A program made the position numbers and the translations under genes. Positions 36,111-44,674 of a stretch of DNA of 64,000 bases are shown here, piece by piece. Below the pieces are notes generated by a model. That model saw only the letters and a program-made list of their open reading frames with translations. It searched no databases and was not told the origin of the DNA. Positions within the stretch are counted from its first letter, which is position 1, and every line of letters starts with the position of its first letter. Origin of the DNA: Leptolinea sp964420995 (GTDB lineage: Bacteria > Chloroflexota > Anaerolineae > Anaerolineales > Anaerolineaceae); the NCBI GenBank assembly GCA_964420995.1, contig CAYQUX010000017.1, positions 1 through 64,000 of the forward strand. The letters run 5' to 3'.

Positions 36111-37094
36111 ATGTTCAGCGCCGTGCTAAACGCGAATAATCAATTATTTGAACTCGCCCGCCAGGGTTCCCTTAAAATCCCCCGGTTCAAGATCAAGGCA
36201 TTACAGACAATCTGGGAGTACGCGTACCCATTGGTTGCCTTTTTTTACGCCGGGATTGTTCCCCTGCTTTCCTCTTTCTGCGCGGCTCCGGTGATCGTTG
36301 TCAACCTGGCCAGGGAGGAATTTTCAGCCGCCGCGTTCAATAATCCCACAAACTCAAATTCTCCGCTGATCACCGCCATGTTCCTGGTCTTCAGTTTTTT
36401 ACCCTTCTTTGTCTTCGTCTGGGGCTGGCTTGGTTTTTTTGAACATCGTTCCTTCTGGACGACCGGACTGGAGCGCACGGGAATCTGGAGGAAATATGCG
36501 CGTGGGGCTCTGGTGGGTTTTGGGATGATGCTGCTGCCAGTGGCAGGCATGTCAGCGTTCGGGTTGATGAAGCCCGAATCAGATCCAACTGTGTGGGCGG
36601 GGATAGGCGCCATCCCGGGTGTGATCATCATGCTGGTCGGCTGGCTGGTGCAGGGCGCGGCAGAAGAGACACTGACCCGGGGTTTCCTTTTACCTGTATT
36701 TGGTATTCGATACGGACCGTTCTGGGGAATCATCGCTTCATCCGTCCTTTTTGCTTCCATGCACCTGCTGAATCAGAATCTCAATCCCATAGCCATATTG
36801 AATCTGTTTCTGTTTGGCGTGTTTGCCAGTATGTACGCCATACTGGAGGGTGGATTGTGGGGAGTTTTTGCCATTCACAGCCTTTGGAACTGGGCGCAGG
36901 GAAATATCATCGGGTTGGAAGTCAGCGGTTCCTCCATCGGCGGAACCACACTTATCAATTTACGGGAAACCGGCTCAGACCTGATCACCGGCGGCGCGTT
37001 TGGCCCGGAAGGCGGGCTGGCAGTTACTCTGGTATTGATCATCGCCTGCGTTGTTCTGCTCAGGGTTAAAACATCTCACTCTGTTGACGAATGA
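36111..37094 (+). CDS. CPBP-family intramembrane glutamic endopeptidase
   Basis: Multi-pass membrane protein of 327 aa from the ATG at 36111. The three CPBP (Abi/Rce1-like) motifs are EETLTRG (EEXXXR), SMHLLN (FXXXH region) and HSLWN (HXXXN). These residues form the glutamate protease site in Rce1. Bacterial members may process membrane or secreted peptides; the substrate is unknown. An upstream in-frame start at 36045 would overlap the divergent HXXEE gene's leader. The META lipoprotein gene begins 19 nt downstream, so the two may be co-transcribed. Confidence 0.88.
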   Translation: MFSAVLNANNQLFELARQGSLKIPRFKIKALQTIWEYAYPLVAFFYAGIVPLLSSFCAAPVIVVNLAREEFSAAAFNNPTNSNSPLITAMFLVFSFLPFFVFVWGWLGFFEHRSFWTTGLERTGIWRKYARGALVGFGMMLLPVAGMSAFGLMKPESDPTVWAGIGAIPGVIIMLVGWLVQGAAEETLTRGFLLPVFGIRYGPFWGIIASSVLFASMHLLNQNLNPIAILNLFLFGVFASMYAILEGGLWGVFAIHSLWNWAQGNIIGLEVSGSSIGGTTLINLRETGSDLITGGAFGPEGGLAVTLVLIIACVVLLRVKTSHSVDE

Positions 37095-37113
37095 ATGATA
37101 AGGGGAATACGCC

Positions 37114-37821
37114 ATGCTGAAACATCTTGCCATTGCGGGTTTGGTTATAGCATTCTCCGTGTCAGGCTGCTCAATACTAAACGGCCTGAATGATGTCCCA
37201 CCACCGGTTGAATTTATGTTCGTCGGTCCGGAAATGGTAAATTGTGATAATCCCCAACGGGAAAATTTATGCCTGCAGATCAAACAACGGGAGGATGCCC
37301 CCTGGGAGCTGTACACAGGCAGGATTACCGGTTTGCCTTACACTCCCGGTTTTATCTACGCGTTGCAGGTTCAGGCGGAAAGAAATTCCGGTCTCTCTTC
37401 CCCCGCAGAAACCAACTGGGTACTTTATAAAATGATGGGCGCAACACCGGTGCCGAAAAGCACGGATGTGGCCATTGATATTCGAAATGGCGCGTGGACC
37501 CTGTATGAATTTGTTCACTCCGGGCAGACTGTGAAGGCCACTGGGGAACCGCTTCCCCGGGTCAATTTCAGCCTGGATTATCACATATCAGGAACGACCG
37601 GTTGCAACAATTTCACCGGAATTTATTCAATCGATGCCGCGCATATAAAATTCGACGCGGTTTCTACATCCAAATCACTGTGCTCTGAAGCGGATGGCAG
37701 GCTTGAACAGGAGCAAACAATTTTATATACCCTCAGGAAAAAAGCCGGTTTCAATCTGTCCGATGGAAATCTGACAATTTCTTCTGACGACAATACGACT
37801 CAACTGATCTACAGGCGCTGA
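37114..37821 (+). CDS. META-domain lipoprotein with DUF4377-like N-terminal region
   Basis: A 235-aa exported lipoprotein. The signal peptide ends in the lipobox SVSGC (Cys at 19). Residues about 35-115 resemble DUF4377 (LCLQIKQREDAPWELY...), and about 125-235 form a META (HslJ-like) domain with TTGCNNFTGIY and a second conserved Cys. META proteins of the HslJ type are linked to stress or envelope functions, without a known reaction. Probably co-transcribed with the CPBP protease. Confidence 0.8.
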   Translation: MLKHLAIAGLVIAFSVSGCSILNGLNDVPPPVEFMFVGPEMVNCDNPQRENLCLQIKQREDAPWELYTGRITGLPYTPGFIYALQVQAERNSGLSSPAETNWVLYKMMGATPVPKSTDVAIDIRNGAWTLYEFVHSGQTVKATGEPLPRVNFSLDYHISGTTGCNNFTGIYSIDAAHIKFDAVSTSKSLCSEADGRLEQEQTILYTLRKKAGFNLSDGNLTISSDDNTTQLIYRR

Positions 37822-38339
37822 TTGCACAGACAGGGCGCGTTTCTCCATACCTTAAAAAAGATCACGTGTATTGATTTAAAACAGGTATGCTGTTAACTTG
37901 AGAAGGTACCCTTTTGGGTGATAAATGCAATTTTCTCCCGGGTTCTCTTGACATATTCGGGGAGCGTGATATAAACAACCAGATTTAACGTCATATTCAA
38001 CGTAAATCCCCTCCCAGAAAACAATGAATTTAATCCCTTTCACCAACCGACATATTACGGGCCGGATAAGGAAAGATATTATCCAGAGCTGGTATGCCGG
38101 CGCGTTCAAATCAATATGCATTTCCACGACGACAATATCGTGTTTATGCCGTTGTTTTTTTGATTCATCCACGCGTGGAATGAGCTGTTCTTGAGACCTG
38201 GAATGCTTTGTCCCGGGTCTTGTTGTTTAAATCAAAAGAAAGCAGGCCGATCTTTTGACAATCGCAATTTCAACAATCGGGAGACACATGGGTGAGAGCA
38301 TCATTCAACCATGATCAAATATTTTATATGGAGGAGAAT
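37822..38339. other. Intergenic region before livJ, with a fourth ACCC-N4-GGGT site
   Basis: About 520 bp without a supportable gene. At 37908-37919 lies ACCCTTTTGGGT in the context GTACCC...GGGTGA, one base different from the three sites before gltB. A hairpin AGACCTGG/CCCGGGTCT lies around 38193-38220. A TTGACA at 38256 has no matching -10 at normal spacing. The 98-codon minus-strand frame at 37876-38172 resembles nothing and is not called. Confidence 0.4.
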
Positions 38340-39506
38340 ATGAATAGGAAGTTCAGAATTTTAGCGTTATTCTTGTTGGTCGTTGTCCTCGCCGGGTTGT
38401 TTGCCGGATGCAGCCAATCCAAGACCATCAAAGTCGGTTTTGTCGCCCAGATGACCGGCCCCGATTCCTACATTGGTCAGGCTGCCAAAGTCGCCCTTGA
38501 GGATGAGGTCAAAGCCATCAATGACAAAGGTGGCATTCAGGGTTATAAAGTCGAACTGATCACCTACGACAGCCGCTCTGAAATTCCGGATGCTGTGGCT
38601 GCGGCCAAACGCTTGATGGAACAGGATCAGGTGAATGCCATCATAGGCCCCGAATGGTCAGGCGCCGCCATTCCCATTGCCAGCATGGCCACCACCGCCA
38701 AGATCCCCGTGATCGCCACCACGGCCTCCAATATTAAAGTGACTGTGGATGATAATGACAAAGTCCACCCGTATATGTTCCGCACCTGCTTCATCGATCC
38801 ATACCAGGGTTACGCGCTGGCTGATTTTGCCTACAAGGAACTTGGCAAGAAGAAAGCCGCCTTCATCACCGATGTAACCGCCGCCTATTCCGTGGGTATT
38901 CAGAACTACTTTGAAGATCACTTCAAGGAACTGGGTGGGGAAGTGGTAGCTAAAGAAGGTTATCAGGCCAACGACACTGAATTCCGCGCGCAGATCTCGA
39001 AAGTAGCCGAATCTGGTGCTGATATTCTGGTTGTTCCCACCGGAACCTACCGCGATATCGCCCTCATCGCCAAACAGGCCACCGCCCTCGGTCTCAAGAT
39101 CCAGTACCTGGGTGTTGACGGCTGGGTGGCTGATGAACTGCTCAGCATGGCTGGTACCGAGCTGGAAGGCGCGTTCCTCTCCAGCGGTGTCTCCACCGAA
39201 TCCCCTGAATTCCAGGAATACAATGCCGCTTTCGAAAAAGCCCACGGCCAGAAAGCGTCTGTCTACGCCTACTATGCCCTCGACGCCTTGAAGATGATCG
39301 AATACGGCGCCGGTGAAGCCATCAAGAAAACCGGCTCCCCGTCTGCCACGGCCATTCGCGATGCCATCGAAACCATGAAAGACGTTCCGGTGTTCACCAG
39401 CAATCTAACCATTGAACCTGATACCCATAACCCGCACAACAAACCGGTCATCATCATGGAGATCAGCGATTCGAAGTGGAAGATTGCCAAAACCTACGCC
39501 CCGTAG
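38340..39506 (+). CDS. livJ: Branched-chain amino acid-type ABC transporter substrate-binding lipoprotein
   Basis: A periplasmic-binding protein of 388 aa (type I fold, Leu/Ile/Val-binding family). The ATG at 38340 has GGAGGAGA about 6 nt upstream; the open frame from 38292 is rejected. The signal peptide ends in LAGLFAGC, giving a lipid-anchored protein. The mature chain opens IKVGFVAQMTGP, typical of LivJ. It is the first gene of livJHMGF. A terminator-like hairpin after it probably raises its level over the membrane components. The ligand may be branched-chain amino acids, an amide or a urea-like compound. Confidence 0.92.
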   Translation: MNRKFRILALFLLVVVLAGLFAGCSQSKTIKVGFVAQMTGPDSYIGQAAKVALEDEVKAINDKGGIQGYKVELITYDSRSEIPDAVAAAKRLMEQDQVNAIIGPEWSGAAIPIASMATTAKIPVIATTASNIKVTVDDNDKVHPYMFRTCFIDPYQGYALADFAYKELGKKKAAFITDVTAAYSVGIQNYFEDHFKELGGEVVAKEGYQANDTEFRAQISKVAESGADILVVPTGTYRDIALIAKQATALGLKIQYLGVDGWVADELLSMAGTELEGAFLSSGVSTESPEFQEYNAAFEKAHGQKASVYAYYALDALKMIEYGAGEAIKKTGSPSATAIRDAIETMKDVPVFTSNLTIEPDTHNPHNKPVIIMEISDSKWKIAKTYAP

Positions 39507-39548
39507 AATTCTTCAAATTCCTGCGGATTTGATCCAACGTTACCCGGA

Positions 39549-39581
39549 GGGGGCGTTCCGACGCCCCCGAAGGGTTTTTCC
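39549..39581 (+). terminator. Hairpin between livJ and livH
   Basis: A stem GGGGGCGT/ACGCCCCC (39549-39556 with 39561-39568) with a TCCG loop and a T5 run 6 nt later. It probably acts as a partial terminator or mRNA stabiliser within the operon. Confidence 0.75.
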
Positions 39582-39654
39582 TGTATAACGTCCTGCTTGC
39601 CGGTACTTTATATTTATCAGCTCCTGGCTGAACCAACCGGGAGGAGCAAACCTT

Positions 39655-40530
39655 GTGACACTTCTTATCCAACAAATTGTCAGTGGAATTTCAATCGGAG
39701 CGGTATATTCACTGCTCGCGGTGGGATACGCGCTGGTTTACAGTGTGTATAACTTCACCAACTGGGCTTTTGATGCTTTTATGGTGGTTGGCGCGTTTGC
39801 CGGTTTTTATGCCATTACCAGTTTTTATTTACCGGTCTGGCTGGCGCTGACCATATCGATACTACTAACAGTGGCTCTTTCACTTCTCGTTGAGACGGGC
39901 GCATACCGCCCGTTACGCATGCGCAACGCGCCGCGGTTGTATATGATGATCTCTGCCATGGGAGCCAACCTTGCGATCATCAACATTGTCAACCTGTTGT
40001 TTGGCGGTGCTTTTCGTAAATTTCCCGAGATCATTCCTGGCACGATCAATATCCAGGGCGTTTCATTTGGCAAGATGGATCTGGCGGCGGCGATCATCTC
40101 GTTCGTTACGCTTGGTCTGCTCTGGTTCTTTCTGATGCGCACCAAACAGGGATTAGCCATCCGTGCCAGTTCACTGGATACAGTTACCGCCGGTATTATG
40201 GGGATCAACAACAACAATGTGGCGTTGATCATCTTCTTTATCACCGGTATTCTTTCATCCATCAGTGGTGTTTTCTACGGCATTAAATACGCCGTCTTTC
40301 CGTACCTCGGCTCGGTGACGACCAAGGCCATGATCGCCAGCATCATCGGCGGCCTGGGAAGTCTGCCCGGAGCCGTGGTGGGAAGCCTGCTTCTGGGCGT
40401 TCTGGAGACGTTGATCTCCGGTTACATTTCGTCGGTGTACCGCGATCTCTTCTCGTTCACGTTCCTGATCATCATGCTTTTATTCCTGCCTAACGGCCTT
40501 TTTGGCGCCCGGTCGGAAGAAAAGCTGTAA
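39655..40530 (+). CDS. livH: Branched-chain amino acid-type ABC permease LivH
   Basis: Integral membrane permease of 291 aa with about eight hydrophobic helices. The N-terminus QQIVSGISIGAVYSLLAVGYALVYSV is characteristic of LivH. It starts with GTG, preceded by GGGAGGAG 6 nt upstream. livM follows 12 nt downstream. With LivM it forms the channel for the substrate delivered by LivJ. Confidence 0.94.
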   Translation: MTLLIQQIVSGISIGAVYSLLAVGYALVYSVYNFTNWAFDAFMVVGAFAGFYAITSFYLPVWLALTISILLTVALSLLVETGAYRPLRMRNAPRLYMMISAMGANLAIINIVNLLFGGAFRKFPEIIPGTINIQGVSFGKMDLAAAIISFVTLGLLWFFLMRTKQGLAIRASSLDTVTAGIMGINNNNVALIIFFITGILSSISGVFYGIKYAVFPYLGSVTTKAMIASIIGGLGSLPGAVVGSLLLGVLETLISGYISSVYRDLFSFTFLIIMLLFLPNGLFGARSEEKL

Positions 40531-40542
40531 GGAGCATATCGT

Positions 40543-41451
40543 ATGGGATACATTAACACAATCATAATCCTGGGCGGCATCAGCGTTATCGCGGCGCTGG
40601 GGGTGGCCATCCTGACCGGATACACCGGGTTATTCTCCATCGGACATGCCGCCTTCATGGCGCTGGGCGGTTACGCGGCGGCGTATGTGTACATGAACTT
40701 TAATGTTCCATATGGCATTTCAATATTGATCGGAGGTGTTTTTGCCGGTCTGTGCAGCCTGATCATCGGCTTTCCCACCTTCCGAAGTAAATTGACCGGC
40801 GACTACTTTGCCATCGCAACCTTCGGATTTGCCGAAGCCGTCCGGTTATTGCTCAACAATACGTATGAATCACTGGGCGGCGCGTTTGGTTTTACCGGAA
40901 TTCCCCAGTTGACCACCCTGCCGGTGGTATTGATCTCCGTCGCGCTGGCTGTTTATCTTTCGCACAGTTTTGTTACCTCGCAATTTGGCAAGAACTGTAT
41001 TGCCGTCAAGCAGGATGAGGTGGCCGCCCAGATGATGGGTGTCAACCTGCTGCAAACCAAGTTGATCGCACTGTTCATTAGCGCGTTCTTTGCCGGCGTG
41101 GCGGGCGGCCTGTTTGGATTCTACATGGCCTATCTGGTGCCTTCCATGTTTACGGCCACCCGCTCGTATGATCTGCTGGCTGCCGTGGTCTTTGGCGGGA
41201 TGCAATCCCTCATCGGGCCGGCCATTGCGGCGTTTGTGCTGGTGGCTGTCCCGGAACTGCTGCGCTTCTTTACCGAATGGCGTTTGATCATCTATGGTTT
41301 GCTTTTCGTAATCATTATGATTTTCAAACCTCAGGGATTACTGGGTTACACCGAAATGAATTTCACGGCAACCTGGTTTTTCATAAAAAAGACGGCTGCC
41401 GGTCTCTTCAAGAAGAAGGCAAAATCAGGTTCGGAGGATGTTCATGAGTGA
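40543..41451 (+). CDS. livM: Branched-chain amino acid-type ABC permease LivM
   Basis: Second membrane subunit, 302 aa. GYTGLFSIGHAAFMALGGYAAAY (about 26-48) is the typical LivM segment, and many hydrophobic helices follow. A Lys-rich cytoplasmic tail ends the chain. Its stop overlaps the start of livG, consistent with translational coupling. Confidence 0.94.
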   Translation: MGYINTIIILGGISVIAALGVAILTGYTGLFSIGHAAFMALGGYAAAYVYMNFNVPYGISILIGGVFAGLCSLIIGFPTFRSKLTGDYFAIATFGFAEAVRLLLNNTYESLGGAFGFTGIPQLTTLPVVLISVALAVYLSHSFVTSQFGKNCIAVKQDEVAAQMMGVNLLQTKLIALFISAFFAGVAGGLFGFYMAYLVPSMFTATRSYDLLAAVVFGGMQSLIGPAIAAFVLVAVPELLRFFTEWRLIIYGLLFVIIMIFKPQGLLGYTEMNFTATWFFIKKTAAGLFKKKAKSGSEDVHE

Positions 41452-42250
41452 GTCTGTCCTCCATATAGATAATGTTTCTGTATCTTTCGGCGGTGTAAAA
41501 GCCGTTAAGAACCTGAACCTTGAGCTGCAAAAGGAAGAACTAATCGGTCTGATTGGCCCAAACGGCGCCGGAAAGACCACCATCTTTAACCTCATCACCG
41601 GCTCAGTTAAGCCGACGGAAGGCATTATTCGTTTCAAAGGGAAGGATATTATCGGAAAGTCGTCCGATCAACTCTGCCACCTGGGGATAAGCCGCACCTT
41701 CCAAAATATCCGCCTCTTCCCGCAAATGTCGGTGTTTGAAAATGTGGCGCTTGGACTGCATAGTAATCCACACTACACAATATTTGAAGCCTTCGTCCGC
41801 ACCCCGCGTGCCACCGCCATGGAAAAACTGGTTGAAAAACAGGTGGCAGAACTGCTTGAGCTGGTAGGTCTGCAAGACTATGGCAGCCAGGCAGCCGGTA
41901 TCCTCCCGTACGGGTTGCAGCGCCGTCTTGAACTGGCACGCGCCATGGCTACGTCCCCCGAGTTGTTACTTCTTGACGAGCCAGCCGCCGGCATGAATGA
42001 AGATGAATGTTCTGATTTGATCAAGATGATCCGGAATATTCACGAGTTGAAGAAATACAGCATTATCCTGATCGAACACCACATGAATGTGGTGATGGAC
42101 TTGTGCCGCAACTCGCGCATCCTGGTATTGAATCTGGGTGAAACACTCGCGGTAGGCAGTCCGGCAGAAATTCAAAACAACCCGCAGGTAATCGCGGCGT
42201 ATCTTGGTGAAAGAAGAGAGCGTAATGGTAGAAAACGTTCCGTTTCTTGA
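41444..42250 (+). CDS. livG: Branched-chain amino acid-type ABC ATPase LivG
   Basis: ATP-binding subunit with Walker A GPNGAGKTT (about 36-44), a Walker B LLLDEPAAGMN and the LivG-type C-terminal tail. GGAGG ends 6 nt before the ATG at 41444 and abuts the alternative ATG at 41438, so 41444 is preferred (268 aa). It overlaps livM by 8 nt and livF by 26 nt. Confidence 0.94.
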   Translation: MSESVLHIDNVSVSFGGVKAVKNLNLELQKEELIGLIGPNGAGKTTIFNLITGSVKPTEGIIRFKGKDIIGKSSDQLCHLGISRTFQNIRLFPQMSVFENVALGLHSNPHYTIFEAFVRTPRATAMEKLVEKQVAELLELVGLQDYGSQAAGILPYGLQRRLELARAMATSPELLLLDEPAAGMNEDECSDLIKMIRNIHELKKYSIILIEHHMNVVMDLCRNSRILVLNLGETLAVGSPAEIQNNPQVIAAYLGERRERNGRKRSVS

Positions 42251-42959
42251 CGTATCAAATTTAAATGTGCATTACGGCGGTATTCACGCCCTGCGTAACA
42301 TCAATCTGCAGATTTCCCGCGGAGAGATCGCCTCGGTTATCGGGGCGAACGGCGCGGGAAAGTCAACACTGTTGAAAACGATCAGCAGTGTGAAAGCATT
42401 TACCTCGGGGAGTATTAAATTTAAAGGCAAAGACCTTCCCAAGGAATCATTTCTGGTGGTCAAGGAAGGGGTAACCCTGGTACCTGAAGGCCGCCGCATT
42501 TTCGGTCCGCTTTCCGTGAAAGAAAACCTGGTGCTGGGCGCGTATTCAAAAAAGGAGAGTCCTGAGATCACGCGGCGCATGGATGAGGTTTTCAGCCTGT
42601 TTCCCGTGTTGCGTGAACGCGTCAACCAGCCGGGCGGCACCCTTTCCGGCGGCGAACAGCAAATGCTGGCCATTGGCCGCGCGTTGATGTCAGAACCGCA
42701 GCTATTGCTGCTCGATGAACCCTCACTTGGACTGGCGCCGAAAATAATTGACCTGGTTTTGGATACCATCGTACAATTGAACGAAGATACCGGTTTGACC
42801 ATCCTTCTGGTCGAACAGAACGCTTCGCTCGCGTTGGAAATCAGCGATCACGCCTTTGTTTTGGAGACTGGCGAGATTAAAATACACGGCAAGGGTATTG
42901 ACCTTCTGGACGATCCACGCGTAAAGGAAAGTTATCTCGGATTATCCAGTTCAACATAG
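42225..42959 (+). CDS. livF: Branched-chain amino acid-type ABC ATPase LivF
   Basis: Second ATPase subunit. Walker A is GANGAGKST, the signature LSGGEQQML and Walker B LLLDEPSLGLAP, all as in LivF. The ATG at 42225 lies inside the end of livG with AAGAGAG upstream (244 aa); a TTG at 42204 would extend it by seven residues without better support. The amidohydrolase gene follows 17 nt after the stop. Confidence 0.93.
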   Translation: MVENVPFLDVSNLNVHYGGIHALRNINLQISRGEIASVIGANGAGKSTLLKTISSVKAFTSGSIKFKGKDLPKESFLVVKEGVTLVPEGRRIFGPLSVKENLVLGAYSKKESPEITRRMDEVFSLFPVLRERVNQPGGTLSGGEQQMLAIGRALMSEPQLLLLDEPSLGLAPKIIDLVLDTIVQLNEDTGLTILLVEQNASLALEISDHAFVLETGEIKIHGKGIDLLDDPRVKESYLGLSSST

Positions 42960-42976
42960 ACGCATAAGAGGACTAT

Positions 42977-44578
42977 ATGACAACCGCAAAAAACCTGGTT
43001 TTGCTTAATGGTGTATTTCACACGCTTGATGAGAAACAACCTGTTGTCTCTGCCGCCGCTGTTCGCGATGGTCGTTTTGCGTATCTCGGCGATAATGACG
43101 GCGCCCTGGCGGTTTTCGGGAAAGAACCGGTTGAAGTCGTGGACCTGAAAGGGGCCGCCGTTCTTCCCGGGTTGACCGATGCCCACATGCACTTTGAATA
43201 CTATGCCATGATGCTGCAAAACATTAACGCCGAACTGCCCACCCCGGAAGAAGTGATTGCGGAGGTTGAGAAGAAAGCGAAGTCATTACCGAGGGGAAAA
43301 TGGATCATCGGTTTCGGTTGGAACCATAACGTATGGGGGGGTAATTTCCCCACCGCAGAAATGCTCGACCGGGTTTCACCAGACCATCCGGTATCGCTGC
43401 AGGCGAAAAGCGGACATGCCATATGGGTGAACAGCGCCGCGCTACGGGTGGTGGGTATCAACGACCAGACACAGGATCCCCCCGGCGGTCAGATTGTGCG
43501 CGACAACGCGGGAAAAGCCACCGGCATTATTCTGGAAGAAGCCATGTGGATGGTCGACAATAAAATTCCAGCTCCCACAACAGACGAACTGGCAGCCGCG
43601 GTTGAATTTGCCATGCAAGCCGCCAATAAACTCGGTCTGACCGGTGTACACGACCTGGACCAGCCTTCGGTCTTTAAGGCGTTCCAGAAATTGAAACAAG
43701 CCGGAAAACTGACCCTGCGGATCAACAAGGGAATCCCCCTTGCCTATCTGGATGCTGTCATATCCGCCGGCCTGTATTCCGGGTTCGGCGATGACATGCT
43801 GCACCTTGGACCGGTAAAAATGTTTGCGGACGGCGCCCTGGGTCCTAAAACCGCCTGGATGCTGGCCGGGTATGACTCCGCGCCAAACGATACCGGCATA
43901 TCGACAACGGATGTTGAAGTGCTTTGCGAAAGCACCCTTAAAGCCAATGCCAACGGTCTGGCCGTTGCCATTCATGCCATTGGCGACCGGGCCAATCGGG
44001 AAGTATTGAATATTTACGCGGAAGCCAAAAAACAATTGCCGGAATGTACCCTGCGCAACCGAATCGAACATGTGCAACTGCTTGCACCGGAAGATGCCGG
44101 TCGATTGGCGGAACTGGGTGTGATTGCCTCCATGCAGCCGGTGCACGCCACCTCGGACATGTACATCGCGGACAAACACTGGGGAAGCCGGGTGAGCGGT
44201 TCGTACGCCTGGAAAACACAGTTGGAAAAAGGTGCTGTGCTGGCATTGGGGTCTGATTGCCCCGTCGAGACCATTGATCCGCTGGCGGGTATTCACGCGG
44301 CAGTCACCCGGCGACGGGCGGATGGCACACCCGGTCCGGAAGGCTGGCGTCCCGAACAGCGCCTGACGGTGGACGAAGCCGTCAGCGGATACACGACAGG
44401 TCCGGCTTATGCGGCTGGAATGGAAGACCGTCTGGGAAGACTGTCCGCTGGTTACCTGGCGGATATGACCATACTCGATAAAGATATCTTTGCCATTGCA
44501 CCCATGGACATTTTAAAAACCAGCGTCCTTGGAACCATCGTAGATGGACAATTTGTTTTTCGTAGTGAAGCGATTTAA
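42977..44578 (+). CDS. Metal-dependent amidohydrolase (YtcJ-like)
   Basis: A 533-aa amidohydrolase-superfamily enzyme, probably cytoplasmic. An N-terminal beta-sandwich leads into the TIM barrel with the metal motif DAHMHF (HXH, about 69-73). Later conserved blocks are FADGALGPKTAW, HAIGDRAN, RIEHVQ and GSDCPVE. YtcJ-like proteins hydrolyse amide, formamide or N-acyl bonds. As the last gene of the liv operon it probably acts on the imported compound, for instance an N-acyl amino acid or cyclic amide. A terminator follows. Confidence 0.88.
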   Translation: MTTAKNLVLLNGVFHTLDEKQPVVSAAAVRDGRFAYLGDNDGALAVFGKEPVEVVDLKGAAVLPGLTDAHMHFEYYAMMLQNINAELPTPEEVIAEVEKKAKSLPRGKWIIGFGWNHNVWGGNFPTAEMLDRVSPDHPVSLQAKSGHAIWVNSAALRVVGINDQTQDPPGGQIVRDNAGKATGIILEEAMWMVDNKIPAPTTDELAAAVEFAMQAANKLGLTGVHDLDQPSVFKAFQKLKQAGKLTLRINKGIPLAYLDAVISAGLYSGFGDDMLHLGPVKMFADGALGPKTAWMLAGYDSAPNDTGISTTDVEVLCESTLKANANGLAVAIHAIGDRANREVLNIYAEAKKQLPECTLRNRIEHVQLLAPEDAGRLAELGVIASMQPVHATSDMYIADKHWGSRVSGSYAWKTQLEKGAVLALGSDCPVETIDPLAGIHAAVTRRRADGTPGPEGWRPEQRLTVDEAVSGYTTGPAYAAGMEDRLGRLSAGYLADMTILDKDIFAIAPMDILKTSVLGTIVDGQFVFRSEAI

Positions 44579-44592
44579 AACCCGATAATGAA

Positions 44593-44629
44593 AAACTGGA
44601 GGGCAAGCGATTTCTTTGCCCTCCAGTTT
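44593..44629. terminator. Bidirectional terminator between the amidohydrolase and the CZB chemoreceptor
   Basis: A 14-bp perfect stem (44593-44606 with 44616-44629) with a 9-nt loop between convergent genes. Confidence 0.88.
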
Positions 44630-44674
44630 CATTTAACTACTACTCACTGATCCAATGGATTTCGGAAGAAGGAT

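Noticed and set aside
37876..38172. 98-codon minus-strand open frame before livJ
   Set aside because: No family resemblance, and it spans the ACCC-N4-GGGT site and other intergenic features.
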